A DNA stretch of 64,000 nt from Croceibacterium aestuarii (GTDB lineage: Bacteria; Pseudomonadota; Alphaproteobacteria; Sphingomonadales; Sphingomonadaceae). This document shows, piece by piece, positions 32,847 to 42,428 of this stretch; the stretch's first letter is position 1, and each line of letters opens with the position of its first letter. The notes below the pieces were generated by a model. It worked only from the letters and a program-made list of their open reading frames with translations. It was not told the origin of the DNA and made no database searches. Location: assembly GCF_030657335.1 (NCBI RefSeq), contig NZ_CP131039.1, positions 744,001-808,000 of the forward strand, in the 5' to 3' direction. The position numbers and the translations under genes are program-made.

Positions 32847-35576
32847 TCAGAACTTCGTGCGCAGGCTTACAGCGAATTCCCGCCCAATGGGATTGGTAAC
32901 GGTGGGATCGTATCCACCCCCGCCGTTGCTCCCAGGACGCGAGTTCACATAGGGCGGATCGGCATCGAAGAGATTCCTGACTTCGAGACCCAGTTTGACG
33001 CTGTCGATGCCGAGATCGAAGGACTCGCCCATGTCCCAGTCGAAGGTAAGGTCGACCGTGGTGTAGGAATCGACCTTCTCGACTGGGAGCACGAGGTCGT
33101 TCTTATACCCGCCGATATGGGTCAGCTGGGCCCGGCTGGTGAACGGGCCGTGAGTCCAGGCGGCCGACGCCCGGGCCTTGAAGGTCAGCGGATTGAAAAT
33201 GAAGTTGCGAAGATCGTTGAAGTCGCCGCCCGGCGTAAAGGCGACCTGATAGCTCGTGATGTAGGTGCCGCTCGCCCCGAAGGTTAGCGTGTCCATGTCG
33301 CCAAGGTAGGTGCGATAGCGCAGGTTGAAGTCGATCCCGCTCATCTTGGAGCGGCCGAGATTGAGGCTGCGGCCATCCACGAACACGCAGCTCGCCGGGT
33401 TCGGCACATCGATGCACGCTGTCGAAGTGCCGGGGAAGGGCCGAACGAGGACCGGCCCCGAGCCGCCGACGCCGTTGTCGCGCACATCGATGATCCGGTT
33501 GTAGGCGTCCTGCTCGAACAGGATCACGCCGGTGCCGGCGTATTCGTCGGCATAAGTCAGCACCGCCAGATTCGAGAGCAGGCCCGAGATCGTGTTCTTG
33601 TACGCGATGTCGAAGTAGGTGAGATTGACCGTGAGCCCGTCGAGCGGCTCGAGGTCCACGCCGGCCGTCCAGGTGGTGGCGGTTTCCGGCTGCAGATCGG
33701 GGTTGGGGCCAGAGCCCAGCGTGAACCCGCTCACCGTCCCCGCACCGTTCGGGTTCTGGTAGTTTTGCACGTAAAGGTTCGTGCTGTTGCCGAAAATTTC
33801 CGGGAAGGTCGGAGCACGAAACGACGTCCCGTAGCTGGCGCGCAACTTCACGCCATTTACCGGGGTCCAGTTGACGCCGAACTTCGGATTGGTCGTGTCA
33901 CCGACATCGCTGTAATCGTCGTATCGGACGGCTGCAGTGAGCGTCAGATCCTCGAAGCCGGGCGTCGCGTTGCCGGGGCCGAAAATCGGTATGTACAGTT
34001 CGGCGTAGACGGAATCGACCTTGCGGTTGTTGGTGACTTCGGTCGGAGTACCGGTGTTGCGCGTCTGCGTGAAATCCTGCCTTTCGTAGCCTGCGGCGAG
34101 CTTGAGCTCGCCCCCCGGCAAGCTGAACAACGGGCCGTCCGCCCCGGCTTGATAGGTGGTCAGCTTGGCGTCGGTCGGGAATGTGGCCTCGGCGCTGAAG
34201 ATGCTCGCCAGGGCGGTCGGCGTCGTGCGGCCCAGTCCGTAGGGATCGAAGGCCGCACCGGGATCACTGCTGGCGAGGGCGGTAGCGAGCGCCGTCCTGT
34301 CGACGCCGGCAGTGGAATCGGCGCGGTCGCGCGCCTTGCCGAAGCCCACCTTGCCTTCGAGCTTCCAGTCTCCGGGCAGGCGGACGCGGAAGCCCGGGGT
34401 CGCCTGCCAGTTGGTTTGGAAACCGGAATACTCGTCGGGCGGGAAATCGTTCTCGAAGCTGTAGGCGATCTGGTAGCCGCCCGAGCCGGGGACATAGAAC
34501 GGCGGCGCAACGAAGAAGGCATTGCTTTCCGGAACGGACAGCGTCTGCGTCAGGATCCCCGGCGTACGGCTGAACTTGCGCTTGTTGTAATACCCGTCGA
34601 AAACGAATTCGACATTATCGATCAGCTCGTAGGTCGCCGTGCCGTTGACCGAGTCATAGGTCTGTTGAGGGAACAGGTCCTGTCCGGTCAGTGCGTCGCA
34701 CTTGTTCTGCGTTCCCGGGGTCAGGTTGCCGGCGTTGCTCGCGCCGTACTGGTCCGGCAGGGCATAGGTCTGACCCTGGTAAATGAGCGTGCCCGGAGCG
34801 CATTGATTGACCCGGTAGTCGGGACCGCCGAATTTCGTCTGATCCGACGTGTAGAAATCGCGATCGGCTCCGCTCAGGTTGGAGCGAAATGCATGCTCGT
34901 AGGCGAGCATGACCTGGCCTCGCGAAAATACCTTTCCTGCGGCGACGCCCGCGTTCCACTCCCAGAAATCGCCGTTGCCGGTGGAGGCGAGCCGTCCGAA
35001 CGCCTCGACGCCGTCCAGATTGCGACGGGGGATCAGGTTGACCACGCCGGCGACCGCATCGGAACCGTATATCGCCGAGGCTCCGTCGGCGATGACCTCT
35101 ACCCGTTCGACGCCCAGCGTCGGCAGGACCGAGGGGTTGATGGCGCGGCCGTTGGTGGTCATCCGGTGGCCGTCGGTGATGATCAGCGTCGAGAACGGCC
35201 CGAGACCGCGCAGGTTGATCGAGTTGGACCACGTCGCGTTGCCGTTGCCGCCGGACTGCGCGCGGGAGTTTTCCGAAAAGCCCAGGTCGAACACTTGGGG
35301 CAGTTCCTGGATCATCCGGTCGAGAGTGACCTGGCCGGCTGCCTCGATCTGGTCGCGCCCCAGCGAGGTCACGATCGCGCCGACCGGAGCGACGCCCTCG
35401 ATGCGGCTACCGGTAACGACGATCTCCCCGCCGAGGGGCCGTTCCTCCTTCGTCTTGGCGCCCTCTCCGTCCGCTTCCGCGACCTGGCCGTAAGCTGGCA
35501 CCGTGCAGAGCATGGCACCCAGCGAGGCCCCGCACAGCAACAGGCGTATCGAGTTCTTCCTTTCGCAAAGCCGCAT
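32847..35576 (-). CDS. TonB-dependent outer-membrane receptor
   Basis: A 909-residue receptor with a signal peptide (RLLLCGASLGAMLCTVPAYGQ), a plug domain (EIVVTGSRIEG as TonB-box region, DRMIQELPQVFDLG, SINLRGLGPFSTLIITDGHR, GVERVEVIADGASAIYGSDAVAGVVNLIPR) and a C-terminal beta-barrel ending in an aromatic residue (LRTKF). Such receptors import large or scarce ligands across the outer membrane. The start at ATG 35576 has GGGAG 8 bases upstream. It lies 50 bp after the hydrolase gene and 24 bp before the CapA-like gene, so it belongs to the long catabolic operon. Confidence 0.96.
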   Translation of the reverse strand: MRLCERKNSIRLLLCGASLGAMLCTVPAYGQVAEADGEGAKTKEERPLGGEIVVTGSRIEGVAPVGAIVTSLGRDQIEAAGQVTLDRMIQELPQVFDLGFSENSRAQSGGNGNATWSNSINLRGLGPFSTLIITDGHRMTTNGRAINPSVLPTLGVERVEVIADGASAIYGSDAVAGVVNLIPRRNLDGVEAFGRLASTGNGDFWEWNAGVAAGKVFSRGQVMLAYEHAFRSNLSGADRDFYTSDQTKFGGPDYRVNQCAPGTLIYQGQTYALPDQYGASNAGNLTPGTQNKCDALTGQDLFPQQTYDSVNGTATYELIDNVEFVFDGYYNKRKFSRTPGILTQTLSVPESNAFFVAPPFYVPGSGGYQIAYSFENDFPPDEYSGFQTNWQATPGFRVRLPGDWKLEGKVGFGKARDRADSTAGVDRTALATALASSDPGAAFDPYGLGRTTPTALASIFSAEATFPTDAKLTTYQAGADGPLFSLPGGELKLAAGYERQDFTQTRNTGTPTEVTNNRKVDSVYAELYIPIFGPGNATPGFEDLTLTAAVRYDDYSDVGDTTNPKFGVNWTPVNGVKLRASYGTSFRAPTFPEIFGNSTNLYVQNYQNPNGAGTVSGFTLGSGPNPDLQPETATTWTAGVDLEPLDGLTVNLTYFDIAYKNTISGLLSNLAVLTYADEYAGTGVILFEQDAYNRIIDVRDNGVGGSGPVLVRPFPGTSTACIDVPNPASCVFVDGRSLNLGRSKMSGIDFNLRYRTYLGDMDTLTFGASGTYITSYQVAFTPGGDFNDLRNFIFNPLTFKARASAAWTHGPFTSRAQLTHIGGYKNDLVLPVEKVDSYTTVDLTFDWDMGESFDLGIDSVKLGLEVRNLFDADPPYVNSRPGSNGGGGYDPTVTNPIGREFAVSLRTKF

Positions 35577-35626
35577 CGTAGTCACTCCCTTTCGTCGTGC
35601 CGTCTGCGCGGCACTGTTGCGTTGAT

Positions 35627-37318
35627 TCAATTTGCCAGAGGCAAGTCGACACGCGACCCATCTTGCCCGCCCCAAACAACCGTGATTCGAGGGGCGGGAT
35701 CGAGCTTGATATCGGTGAGGTTTCGCTGCCGCGGGTCGGCCCCGGCCACCACGAAACGCAGCCTGTCGCCGGCCGGCACGACTAGTGAAACCGGCGTCAT
35801 CGCGATCGAGAGCGAGACTTCTTCACCCGCCGCGGGCCGCTCGACGTCCTTTTCGAACCCCGAGTGCCAGGGCAGACCGAGCGTCTCGTACGGCGCCAGC
35901 GACAGCTTGTGGTGCGACAGCTTGAGGCGGCCGAACGAGATGACCTCGCTGGTCCCGTCCGCCCTTATCCGATCGAGATAGACGAAGACGTCGGCGTTGG
36001 GATTGTCCGACGAGACTTTGAGCTGCGCGACGGGATAGCCGACGAGCTTCAGATCGTGCTGCAGCGCGCCTCCGGCAAAGCCGAGCCCGTGTTCGGTCAT
36101 CGGCCGTGGCCAGAAGGCGAAGTATTCGGCCGGGGGCAGATCGTAGTCGACCGTGAAGGTGCTGGCACCCTGGGCGCCAGAGGTTTGCGCCCCGAAGCCG
36201 GCTTGAGAGAGAAACCAGGGCAGCGGATGCGAGCGAACGCCGGGCAGCTCGCTCGAAGTGACGTAGCCACCGGTCCCGTTCAGTCCTTCGACCCAATATG
36301 TCGCGCGGGGCAATTTGCCGTAATCGGGGTCTTGGTGCTTGAGATAGTGGTCGAAAAAGTGGACGATCTCGCCCGGCAGGTCGAAGCCTTCGGGCGGGAC
36401 GCAGTGGCTTCCGGGACCGGCCAGGAAGCGGCTCCCCAGATTGGCGGCGGAAAGGATCACCTGGCTGGTCGGCTCGTCGCGCCAGTTGCCCCAGAAGTAA
36501 GTGGCGATGCCGGCCCGCTTGACGGTGTCAAGATAGGTGTAGGGGCCGACCTCTTCCCAGAACTTCGTACCGGTGAAGGCCGACATGCTGTCGCGGTACG
36601 GCATGCCGTACCACAGCGGGCCCATCGGGGTGTTCTCGGCGTGTTCGGCCACGGCGGCCTTGAGCATCGATCCGTCGCGGTCCTCGTCCATCGGGACGGT
36701 GGCGAGATCGACCTCGGGCTTTTCGTCGGGGCGGGTGTTGAACTGCGCAGTGATGCCGCCGTTGCGGACGAAGGCATACTTGTCGAGGTCGCTGGCGCCG
36801 ATGAAGGCTGCCTTGAGCGAAGGGGGGGCGGTCGTGGCGACCTGGAAGGCCGCGCCGCCGAGATAGGAGCAGCCGACCATGCCTACCGAACCATCGGAAT
36901 AGGGCTGCTTGGCGAGCCATTCGACGAGGTCGCGTCCGTCGAGCGCTTCGGTCCTGTCCTGGAAGCCGCGGCGGTGGCCGAACGAGGCGCCCTTGCCGCG
37001 AATGTCCGCCACGGCGACGACATAGCCGGCGCGCAGCAGCGAGCGCAGGCCGAGGTTGTCGCTCATCGCCGTTTCGGTGACCTTGCCGTCGGCGTCCTTC
37101 GAGCGGCCGCGGTAGGGCGTGAAGACAAAGATCACCGGAAGCGGTTTTTCGATCGCCTTGGTGTTCACGGCCGGGCGGTAGACACTCATCGCCAGGCGGG
37201 TGCCGTCGCGGACCGGCACGTAGTGCGAGGTCGAGACTACATCGGGATAGGACTCGGCCGATAGCGGCGAAGCCATCGCGGCCAGCGCAATCATCGACCC
37301 GCAAAATGTGCGACGCAT
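35627..37318 (-). CDS. exported CocE/NonD-family hydrolase (X-Pro dipeptidyl-peptidase-like)
   Basis: A 563-residue protein with a Sec signal (GSMIALAAMASPLSAES). The N-terminal alpha/beta-hydrolase domain shows VVAVADIRGKGASFG and the nucleophile elbow GMVGCSYLGG; a C-terminal jelly-roll domain (EVSLSIAMTPVSLVVPAGDRLRFVVAG) is typical of CocE-type esterases and acyl-amino-acid hydrolases. It has a strong ribosome site (GGAGGAGG) and is the first gene of the operon, divergent from a GntR regulator across 113 bp. It could free the carboxylic acid that the TRAP system imports (inference). Confidence 0.9.
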   Translation of the reverse strand: MRRTFCGSMIALAAMASPLSAESYPDVVSTSHYVPVRDGTRLAMSVYRPAVNTKAIEKPLPVIFVFTPYRGRSKDADGKVTETAMSDNLGLRSLLRAGYVVAVADIRGKGASFGHRRGFQDRTEALDGRDLVEWLAKQPYSDGSVGMVGCSYLGGAAFQVATTAPPSLKAAFIGASDLDKYAFVRNGGITAQFNTRPDEKPEVDLATVPMDEDRDGSMLKAAVAEHAENTPMGPLWYGMPYRDSMSAFTGTKFWEEVGPYTYLDTVKRAGIATYFWGNWRDEPTSQVILSAANLGSRFLAGPGSHCVPPEGFDLPGEIVHFFDHYLKHQDPDYGKLPRATYWVEGLNGTGGYVTSSELPGVRSHPLPWFLSQAGFGAQTSGAQGASTFTVDYDLPPAEYFAFWPRPMTEHGLGFAGGALQHDLKLVGYPVAQLKVSSDNPNADVFVYLDRIRADGTSEVISFGRLKLSHHKLSLAPYETLGLPWHSGFEKDVERPAAGEEVSLSIAMTPVSLVVPAGDRLRFVVAGADPRQRNLTDIKLDPAPRITVVWGGQDGSRVDLPLAN

Positions 37319-37390
37319 GACGGTAATTCCTCCTCCCGGAATTCAGACAAGACAGTTCGGTCGACGACTTCAACAAAAATCACGACAACG

Positions 37391-37406
37391 AAATTATTGA
37401 CAATTT
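37391..37406. promoter_or_regulatory. candidate GntR operator between divergent genes
   Basis: In the 113-bp gap between the CocE-type gene and the GntR gene lies the inverted repeat AAATT (37391-37395), spacer ATTGAC, AATTT (37402-37406), with a TTGACA hexamer overlapping it at 37397-37402. GntR/FCD regulators usually bind short AT-rich inverted repeats in such divergent promoters. Positional inference only. Confidence 0.4.
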
Positions 37407-37431
37407 GATTGCCGAGCGAGATGCTTGGCAG

Positions 37432-38118
37432 ATGGAGACCAAAGGGAATGGCGGGCTGCCCAGAAAAGGGCCGTCGGGCATCGAGATCGCCGACTGGATT
37501 CGCACGCAGATACGGCGCCAGCGGCTCGTGCCCGGCCAGCGGCTGATCGAAGTGGACATCATCCGCCAGACCGGCGGCAGCCGCTTCAAGGTCCGCGAGG
37601 CCCTGCAGCGGCTTTCGGCCGAAGGGCTGGTCGATATCGAAGAGTATCGCGGCGCCTCGGTGCGCAATGCGAGCATGGACGAGGTGCGCCAGCTCTACCA
37701 CGCGCGCGGCGCGCTCGAGGGCATCTGCGCGGCCGATTTCACCCGCAAGGCGACGCCCGAACAGAAGGCTGAACTGGCGCGGATCGCGAGCGAGATGGAC
37801 GACTGCGTCGCCAGCGCTGCACCCGAACATTTCGCCCGGCTCAATGCCCGGTGGCACAACCTGATCATGGAAGCCGGCGGCAATCTGGTGATCCAGGGGA
37901 TCGTCCAGCGGCTCAACACGCCGATCCACCACCTGGTGTTCGAATCCTTCTATCGCGGAGAACGGCTGCGCGCCGCGGTGCAGGACCACCGCGATATCGT
38001 CGACGCGATCATGGCCGGGGATTGCGATCGCGCCGAGGCGGCAATGCGAACCCATGTCATCAATGGCCTGAAGTACCTTTCGGAACTCGACCGGAACGTG
38101 CACTACGGCGACGGCTGA
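37432..38118 (+). CDS. GntR-family regulator with FCD ligand domain
   Basis: A 228-residue regulator. The winged helix (EIADWIRTQIRRQRLVPGQRLIEVDIIRQTGGSRFKVREALQRLSAEGLVDIEEYRGASV) is followed by the helical FCD domain (LYHARGALEGICAADF, ARWHNLIMEAGGN, DHRDIVDAIMAGDCDRAEAAMRTHVING), which binds a small carboxylate, often with a metal held by the Asp and His residues seen here. ATG 37432 is preferred over TTG 37405. It is divergent from the eleven-gene operon and probably controls it in response to a pathway intermediate. Confidence 0.92.
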   Translation: METKGNGGLPRKGPSGIEIADWIRTQIRRQRLVPGQRLIEVDIIRQTGGSRFKVREALQRLSAEGLVDIEEYRGASVRNASMDEVRQLYHARGALEGICAADFTRKATPEQKAELARIASEMDDCVASAAPEHFARLNARWHNLIMEAGGNLVIQGIVQRLNTPIHHLVFESFYRGERLRAAVQDHRDIVDAIMAGDCDRAEAAMRTHVINGLKYLSELDRNVHYGDG

Positions 38119-38203
38119 AACGGGGCTTGGCTAGGCGCCCCCGCGATTGCAGGCTTCACGACAATCGCCCGGCGATTCGCGGGCACGCATAGGAGAGGAC
38201 CAG

Positions 38204-39607
38204 ATGAGCACTTTCGAACGCCGTAATCCCGTGACCGGCGAGGTGGCCTCGAGCGCGAAGGCCATGAAGGCTGGCGATGTCCCGGCGATTGCGGCGAAGG
38301 CCCAGGCCGGGTTCGCCGAGTGGTCGAAGACGGGCCCCAACGCCCGCCGCGCAGTGCTGAACAAGGCAGCCGATGCGCTGATGGGCAAGAAAGACGCCTT
38401 CGTCGCCGCCATGATGGGCGAAATCGGCGCGACCGCCGGCTGGGCGATGTTCAATCTCGGTCTCGCCGCCGGAATGGTGCGCGAGGCCGCCGCGCTGACG
38501 ACGCAGATCTCGGGCGAGGTGATCCCGTCCGATCACGCGGGCACGATCGCCATGGCGCTGCGCGAACCGGTCGGGGTGATGCTCGGCATCGCGCCGTGGA
38601 ACGCACCGATCATCCTCGGCGTGCGCGCGATCGCGGTGCCGCTGGCCTGCGGCAACGCGGTGATCCTCAAGGCGAGCGAGACCTGCCCGCAGACCCACGC
38701 GCTGATCATCGAGGCCTTTGCCGAGGCCGGTTTCCCCGAGGGGGTCGTCAACGTGGTGACCAACGCGCCCGAGGATGCCGCCGAAGTCGTCGGCGCACTG
38801 ATCGATGCGCCCGAAGTGCGGCGCATCAATTTCACCGGTTCGACCGCGGTCGGCAAGATCATCGCCAGGCGCGCCGCCGAACACCTCAAGCCCGTGCTGC
38901 TCGAACTCGGCGGCAAAGCGCCGATGGTCGTGCTCGAGGACGCCGACCTCGACGAGGCGGTCAAGGCCGCGGCGTTCGGCGCCTACATGAACCAGGGCCA
39001 GATCTGCATGTCGACCGAACGCATCATCGTGGTCGAAAGCGTGGCCGACGAGTTTGCCAGGAAGTTTGCCGAAAAGGTCAAGTCGATGCCGGTCGGCAAC
39101 CCGGTCGCCGGCAACACCCCGCTGGGCGCGGTGGTCGATCGCCACACGGTCGACAAATGCTACGCACTGATCGACGATGCGCTCGGCAAGGGCGCGGTTC
39201 TGCTGACCGGCGGCGAGACGACCGAGAACGTGCTGATGCCCGCGCATCTCGTCGACAAGGTCACCCCCGAGATGAAGCTGTTCCGCGACGAGAGCTTCGG
39301 TCCGGTCGTCGGCATCGCCCGCGCGCGCGACGAGGCGCACGCCATCGAACTCGCCAACGATACCGAATACGGCCTCTCTTCGGCCGTGTTCACGCGCGAC
39401 ACCGCGCGCGGCCTCAAGGTCGCGCGGCAAATCCAGGCGGGCATCTGCCACGTCAATGCCTCGACCGTCTCGGACGAGCCGCAAATGCCGTTCGGCGGGA
39501 TGAAGGCCTCGGGATACGGCCGCTTCGGCGGCAAGGCCGGGATCGACGCCTTCACCGAACTGCGCTGGATCACCTTCGAGACCGAGCCCGGGCACTACCC
39601 GATCTGA
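38204..39607 (+). CDS. aldehyde dehydrogenase (vanillin/benzaldehyde dehydrogenase-like)
   Basis: A 467-residue NAD(P)-dependent aldehyde dehydrogenase. Catalytic Cys268 lies in NQGQICMST, the general-base Glu234 in LLELGGKAP, and the nucleotide-binding GSTAVGK motif starts at 212. The CMST variant after the Cys is typical of vanillin and benzaldehyde dehydrogenases. AGGAGAGGACC directly precedes ATG 38204. It is 86 bp after the GntR gene on the same strand, and tail-to-tail with the PQQ gene. An aromatic aldehyde substrate is likely but not shown. Confidence 0.9.
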   Translation: MSTFERRNPVTGEVASSAKAMKAGDVPAIAAKAQAGFAEWSKTGPNARRAVLNKAADALMGKKDAFVAAMMGEIGATAGWAMFNLGLAAGMVREAAALTTQISGEVIPSDHAGTIAMALREPVGVMLGIAPWNAPIILGVRAIAVPLACGNAVILKASETCPQTHALIIEAFAEAGFPEGVVNVVTNAPEDAAEVVGALIDAPEVRRINFTGSTAVGKIIARRAAEHLKPVLLELGGKAPMVVLEDADLDEAVKAAAFGAYMNQGQICMSTERIIVVESVADEFARKFAEKVKSMPVGNPVAGNTPLGAVVDRHTVDKCYALIDDALGKGAVLLTGGETTENVLMPAHLVDKVTPEMKLFRDESFGPVVGIARARDEAHAIELANDTEYGLSSAVFTRDTARGLKVARQIQAGICHVNASTVSDEPQMPFGGMKASGYGRFGGKAGIDAFTELRWITFETEPGHYPI

Positions 39608-39661
39608 TCGGGGCGAGGGCCGGGCCGAAGGCTGCGTCGCTGCCCTTCGACCGGCCCGCGC

Positions 39662-42136
39662 CTAGCCCCTCGCCGGGAGCGCGTAGGCGACCAGGGCGTC
39701 GCTTATCGGCGTCTTCATGAAGTGATGCCCGCCCGGCATGACGACCACGTATTGGCGACCGCCCACGGAGTAGGTCATTACGTTCGCCTGCCCGCCACCG
39801 GGCAGGACGTCGTGCCACAGCTCCTTGCCGGTCTTGAGGTCGATGGCGTGAATCAGATTGTCGGTCGTGGCCGCGATGAACACCAGGCCCCCGGCAGTGA
39901 CAACCGCGCCGCCGTTGTTGGGCGTTCCGATCGTCCACGGCAGCCCGAGCGCGATGCCGAAGGGCCCGTTGGCGCGGGCAGACCCGAACGGACGGTCCCA
40001 AATCGTCTTGCCAGTTTGCAGATCGAGTGCGCGAATCCAGCCGTAGGGCGGTTCCTTGCACAGCAGGCCGGTGAAATGGACCTTCCACCCCGCATTCACG
40101 TCGACGGCATAGGGGACTCCCGCCATCGCCGAGCCGGCGCCTTCCGCGCCGCCGCCGCCCTTGTTGCCTTCGGGCCCCCGCGGCTTCCACCCCTTCTTGT
40201 CCGCTTCCTCGCGCGGAATCAGGATGTTGTAATTGGGCATGTCGTTGTAGTTGGCCACGATCACTCCGCGCGTCGGATCGACCGCGACGGAACCCCAGTC
40301 CGAGCCGCCGTTGTAGCTCGGATATTCGATCCAGTGCCGGCCGGTGGTCGGCGGCGTATAGAACCCCTTGTAGGACGCCTCGCGGAAGCGGATGCGGCAG
40401 ACCATCTGGTCGATCGGCGACATGCCCCACATGTCGCGTTCGCGCAGGTCGGACTTGCGCAAGTTGGCGAACATCGAGAACGGCTGCGTCCGCGAACGCT
40501 CCTGCGGCTCGACGCCGCCGCCCGGAACCGGCTTTTCGGCTACTCCATGCAGAGGGCGGCCCGTTCGCCGGTCGAGCACGTAGACGTCGCCCTGCTTCGA
40601 CGGCAGGACCACCGCCGGCGTGCCATCGGGCAAGTCGACGAGCGTCACCTGGCTGCCGAGGTCGTAATCCCAGACGTCCTTGTGAACGGTCTGGAAGTGC
40701 CACACCGGGTGGCCGGTTTCCGCGTCGAGCGCCACGAGCGAGCTGTTAAATTCGTTTTCCTGCGGGCTGCGGTCGCTGCTCCAGTAGTCGTCGGCGCTGT
40801 TGCCAGTTGGAATATAGACCAGCCCGAGCTTCTCGTCCGCCGATGCGGTGGTCCACATATTGGGCGTTCCGCGGGTGAAGGTTTCGCCCGGCTTGGGCCA
40901 GTCGTATTGACCGGGCCGGCCGAGATCCCACGCCCATTTCCGCGCGCCGGTATGGACGTCGTAAGCCTGGATCACCCCCGACGGCGCGTCGTTCTTCTCG
41001 TTGTCGAGAACCTGACGCCCGGTCACGATCACGTCGCGCACCACGACCGGGGGTGCGGTGATCGATGCCATGCCGGGATAGACCTGGCCCAGCCCGACTT
41101 TGGTATCGACCTGTCCGTTGACCCCGAAGTCGGCACAGGGTTGTCCGGTGGCCGCGTCAACCGCGATCAGGCGGGCGTCCAGGGTCGCTTCGATCACCCG
41201 GGCGGCGCACGGGGCGTTTGCGGGTGCGGAGTTCGTCGGCCCCTGGTCCGCAGCAGCGGTCCGCGGCGCGGCGCTCGGCCCCGCAGCGGGCGGGGCTGGC
41301 GTCGCTGCCTGCGCCGATCCGCCGTCGTAGTAGGCAACCCCGCGGCACGTGGCGCCGTACGGTATCGATGCATCCGGCACCTTGGGATCGAACCGCCAGA
41401 GCTGTTTACCGGTCGCCGCATCATAGGCGATCAGCGCGTTCATCGCCGAACACACATAAAGGCGATTGCCGATCTTGACCGGGGTCGTCTCCGGAGAGAA
41501 CTTGCCCTGTTCGAGCTTGCCGCTGGGCAGTTCGCCTGTGTGGGCCACCCATGCGCGCTTGAGCTGGCCCACGTTTCCCGGCGTGATCTGCGCCAGCGTG
41601 GAGAAGCGTTCGCCGGCGTTGGTGCCGCCCCAGGCCGGCCAGTCGGCCCCGACCGCTTGCGTCCCGGGCGGGTGCGCTGCCGGCGGAAGCGCGCTGGCGA
41701 CGCGGTCGGGCTGCGCCGCCGCGTCGGCCCAGATGACCGCGCCGAGAAATACCAGCGAACCGACTGCCCCGGCGACGGCGGTCAACCACCCGGTCCGCCG
41801 GTCGACGAGGGGCGACACCAGCGCGACGAAGGCCAACAGAAGCGCCGGTCCGACCAGCCGCGGAACGAGCGCCCACGGGTTGGTCCCGGATTCCCACAGC
41901 GCCCACGGCACGGTGAGGCTGAAGACTGCCACATAGACCCACATCCCGGCAGGGCGGCCAAAGAACAGCAATCCGGCCGCGACCACCATCGCGAGACCGG
42001 CTATGGCATAGTAAGGCGAGCCTCCGACCGCGACGAGCCAGGCTCCGCCGACCGCCAGGATCAGCCCGATACCCCCGATCACGAAGGCGAGGAGAAGCGC
42101 AGCCAAGCTGCGGCCGGCGGGTTCGGATTCAATCAT
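39662..42136 (-). CDS. membrane-bound PQQ-dependent dehydrogenase (glucose/quinate type)
   Basis: An 824-residue protein with about five N-terminal transmembrane helices (residues 8-135) followed by a large periplasmic eight-bladed propeller with PQQ domains. Evidence: DWPAWGGTNAGERFSTLAQITPGNVGQLKRAW at the propeller start, VHKDVWDYDLGSQVTLVDLPDGTPAVVLPSKQGDVYVLDRRTG, and YSVGGRQYVVVMPGGHH at the end. This architecture is that of the mGDH/quinate dehydrogenase family, which oxidises a sugar or cyclic alcohol in the periplasm and reduces ubiquinone. The Ala/Pro-rich insert near residues 265-300 is unusual. ATG 42136 is chosen over a longer frame that runs into the tRNA. Confidence 0.9.
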   Translation of the reverse strand: MIESEPAGRSLAALLLAFVIGGIGLILAVGGAWLVAVGGSPYYAIAGLAMVVAAGLLFFGRPAGMWVYVAVFSLTVPWALWESGTNPWALVPRLVGPALLLAFVALVSPLVDRRTGWLTAVAGAVGSLVFLGAVIWADAAAQPDRVASALPPAAHPPGTQAVGADWPAWGGTNAGERFSTLAQITPGNVGQLKRAWVAHTGELPSGKLEQGKFSPETTPVKIGNRLYVCSAMNALIAYDAATGKQLWRFDPKVPDASIPYGATCRGVAYYDGGSAQAATPAPPAAGPSAAPRTAAADQGPTNSAPANAPCAARVIEATLDARLIAVDAATGQPCADFGVNGQVDTKVGLGQVYPGMASITAPPVVVRDVIVTGRQVLDNEKNDAPSGVIQAYDVHTGARKWAWDLGRPGQYDWPKPGETFTRGTPNMWTTASADEKLGLVYIPTGNSADDYWSSDRSPQENEFNSSLVALDAETGHPVWHFQTVHKDVWDYDLGSQVTLVDLPDGTPAVVLPSKQGDVYVLDRRTGRPLHGVAEKPVPGGGVEPQERSRTQPFSMFANLRKSDLRERDMWGMSPIDQMVCRIRFREASYKGFYTPPTTGRHWIEYPSYNGGSDWGSVAVDPTRGVIVANYNDMPNYNILIPREEADKKGWKPRGPEGNKGGGGAEGAGSAMAGVPYAVDVNAGWKVHFTGLLCKEPPYGWIRALDLQTGKTIWDRPFGSARANGPFGIALGLPWTIGTPNNGGAVVTAGGLVFIAATTDNLIHAIDLKTGKELWHDVLPGGGQANVMTYSVGGRQYVVVMPGGHHFMKTPISDALVAYALPARG

Positions 42137-42291
42137 GGGGGCCTCGGCGGTGGGGATGGGTATGCAGCAGACCAATGGAGGAGTGCAGGCCCCGGTTCCC
42201 GCTGGCGTCAAGCAATCCCTGCTATGCAGCGAGAGGACTTCCGCCGCGCGAGCCGTTTTGACCACAATTGCGCAAGTCGGCCGAAGCGCCG

Positions 42292-42376
42292 TGGTGCGGA
42301 CGGTGGGACTCGAACCCACACGAGCAAGGCTCAGGGGATTTTAAGTCCCCGGCGTCTACCATTCCGCCACGTCCGC
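42292..42376 (-). tRNA. tRNA-Leu (anticodon TAA)
   Basis: A class II tRNA on the minus strand. The acceptor stem GCGGACG (from 42376) pairs with CGTCCGC (42302-42296), discriminator A, then encoded CCA (42294-42292). The anticodon stem GGGGA/TCCCC encloses CTTAAAA with anticodon TAA. There is a long variable arm and a T arm containing GGTTCGAGTCC. Confidence 0.96.
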
Positions 42377-42428
42377 GCGCGCGCAGGCCTAGCCGCTTCG
42401 GCGGCGGCTTGCCAGACGCCAGCGGCGG

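Noticed and set aside
38156-39595. A 479-codon minus-strand frame
   Set aside because: Opposite the aldehyde dehydrogenase, which has complete catalytic motifs.
39609-39676. Imperfect GC-rich hairpin as bidirectional terminator between the aldehyde dehydrogenase and PQQ genes
   Set aside because: The right arm overlaps the PQQ gene stop and no T-tract follows, so intrinsic termination is not supported.
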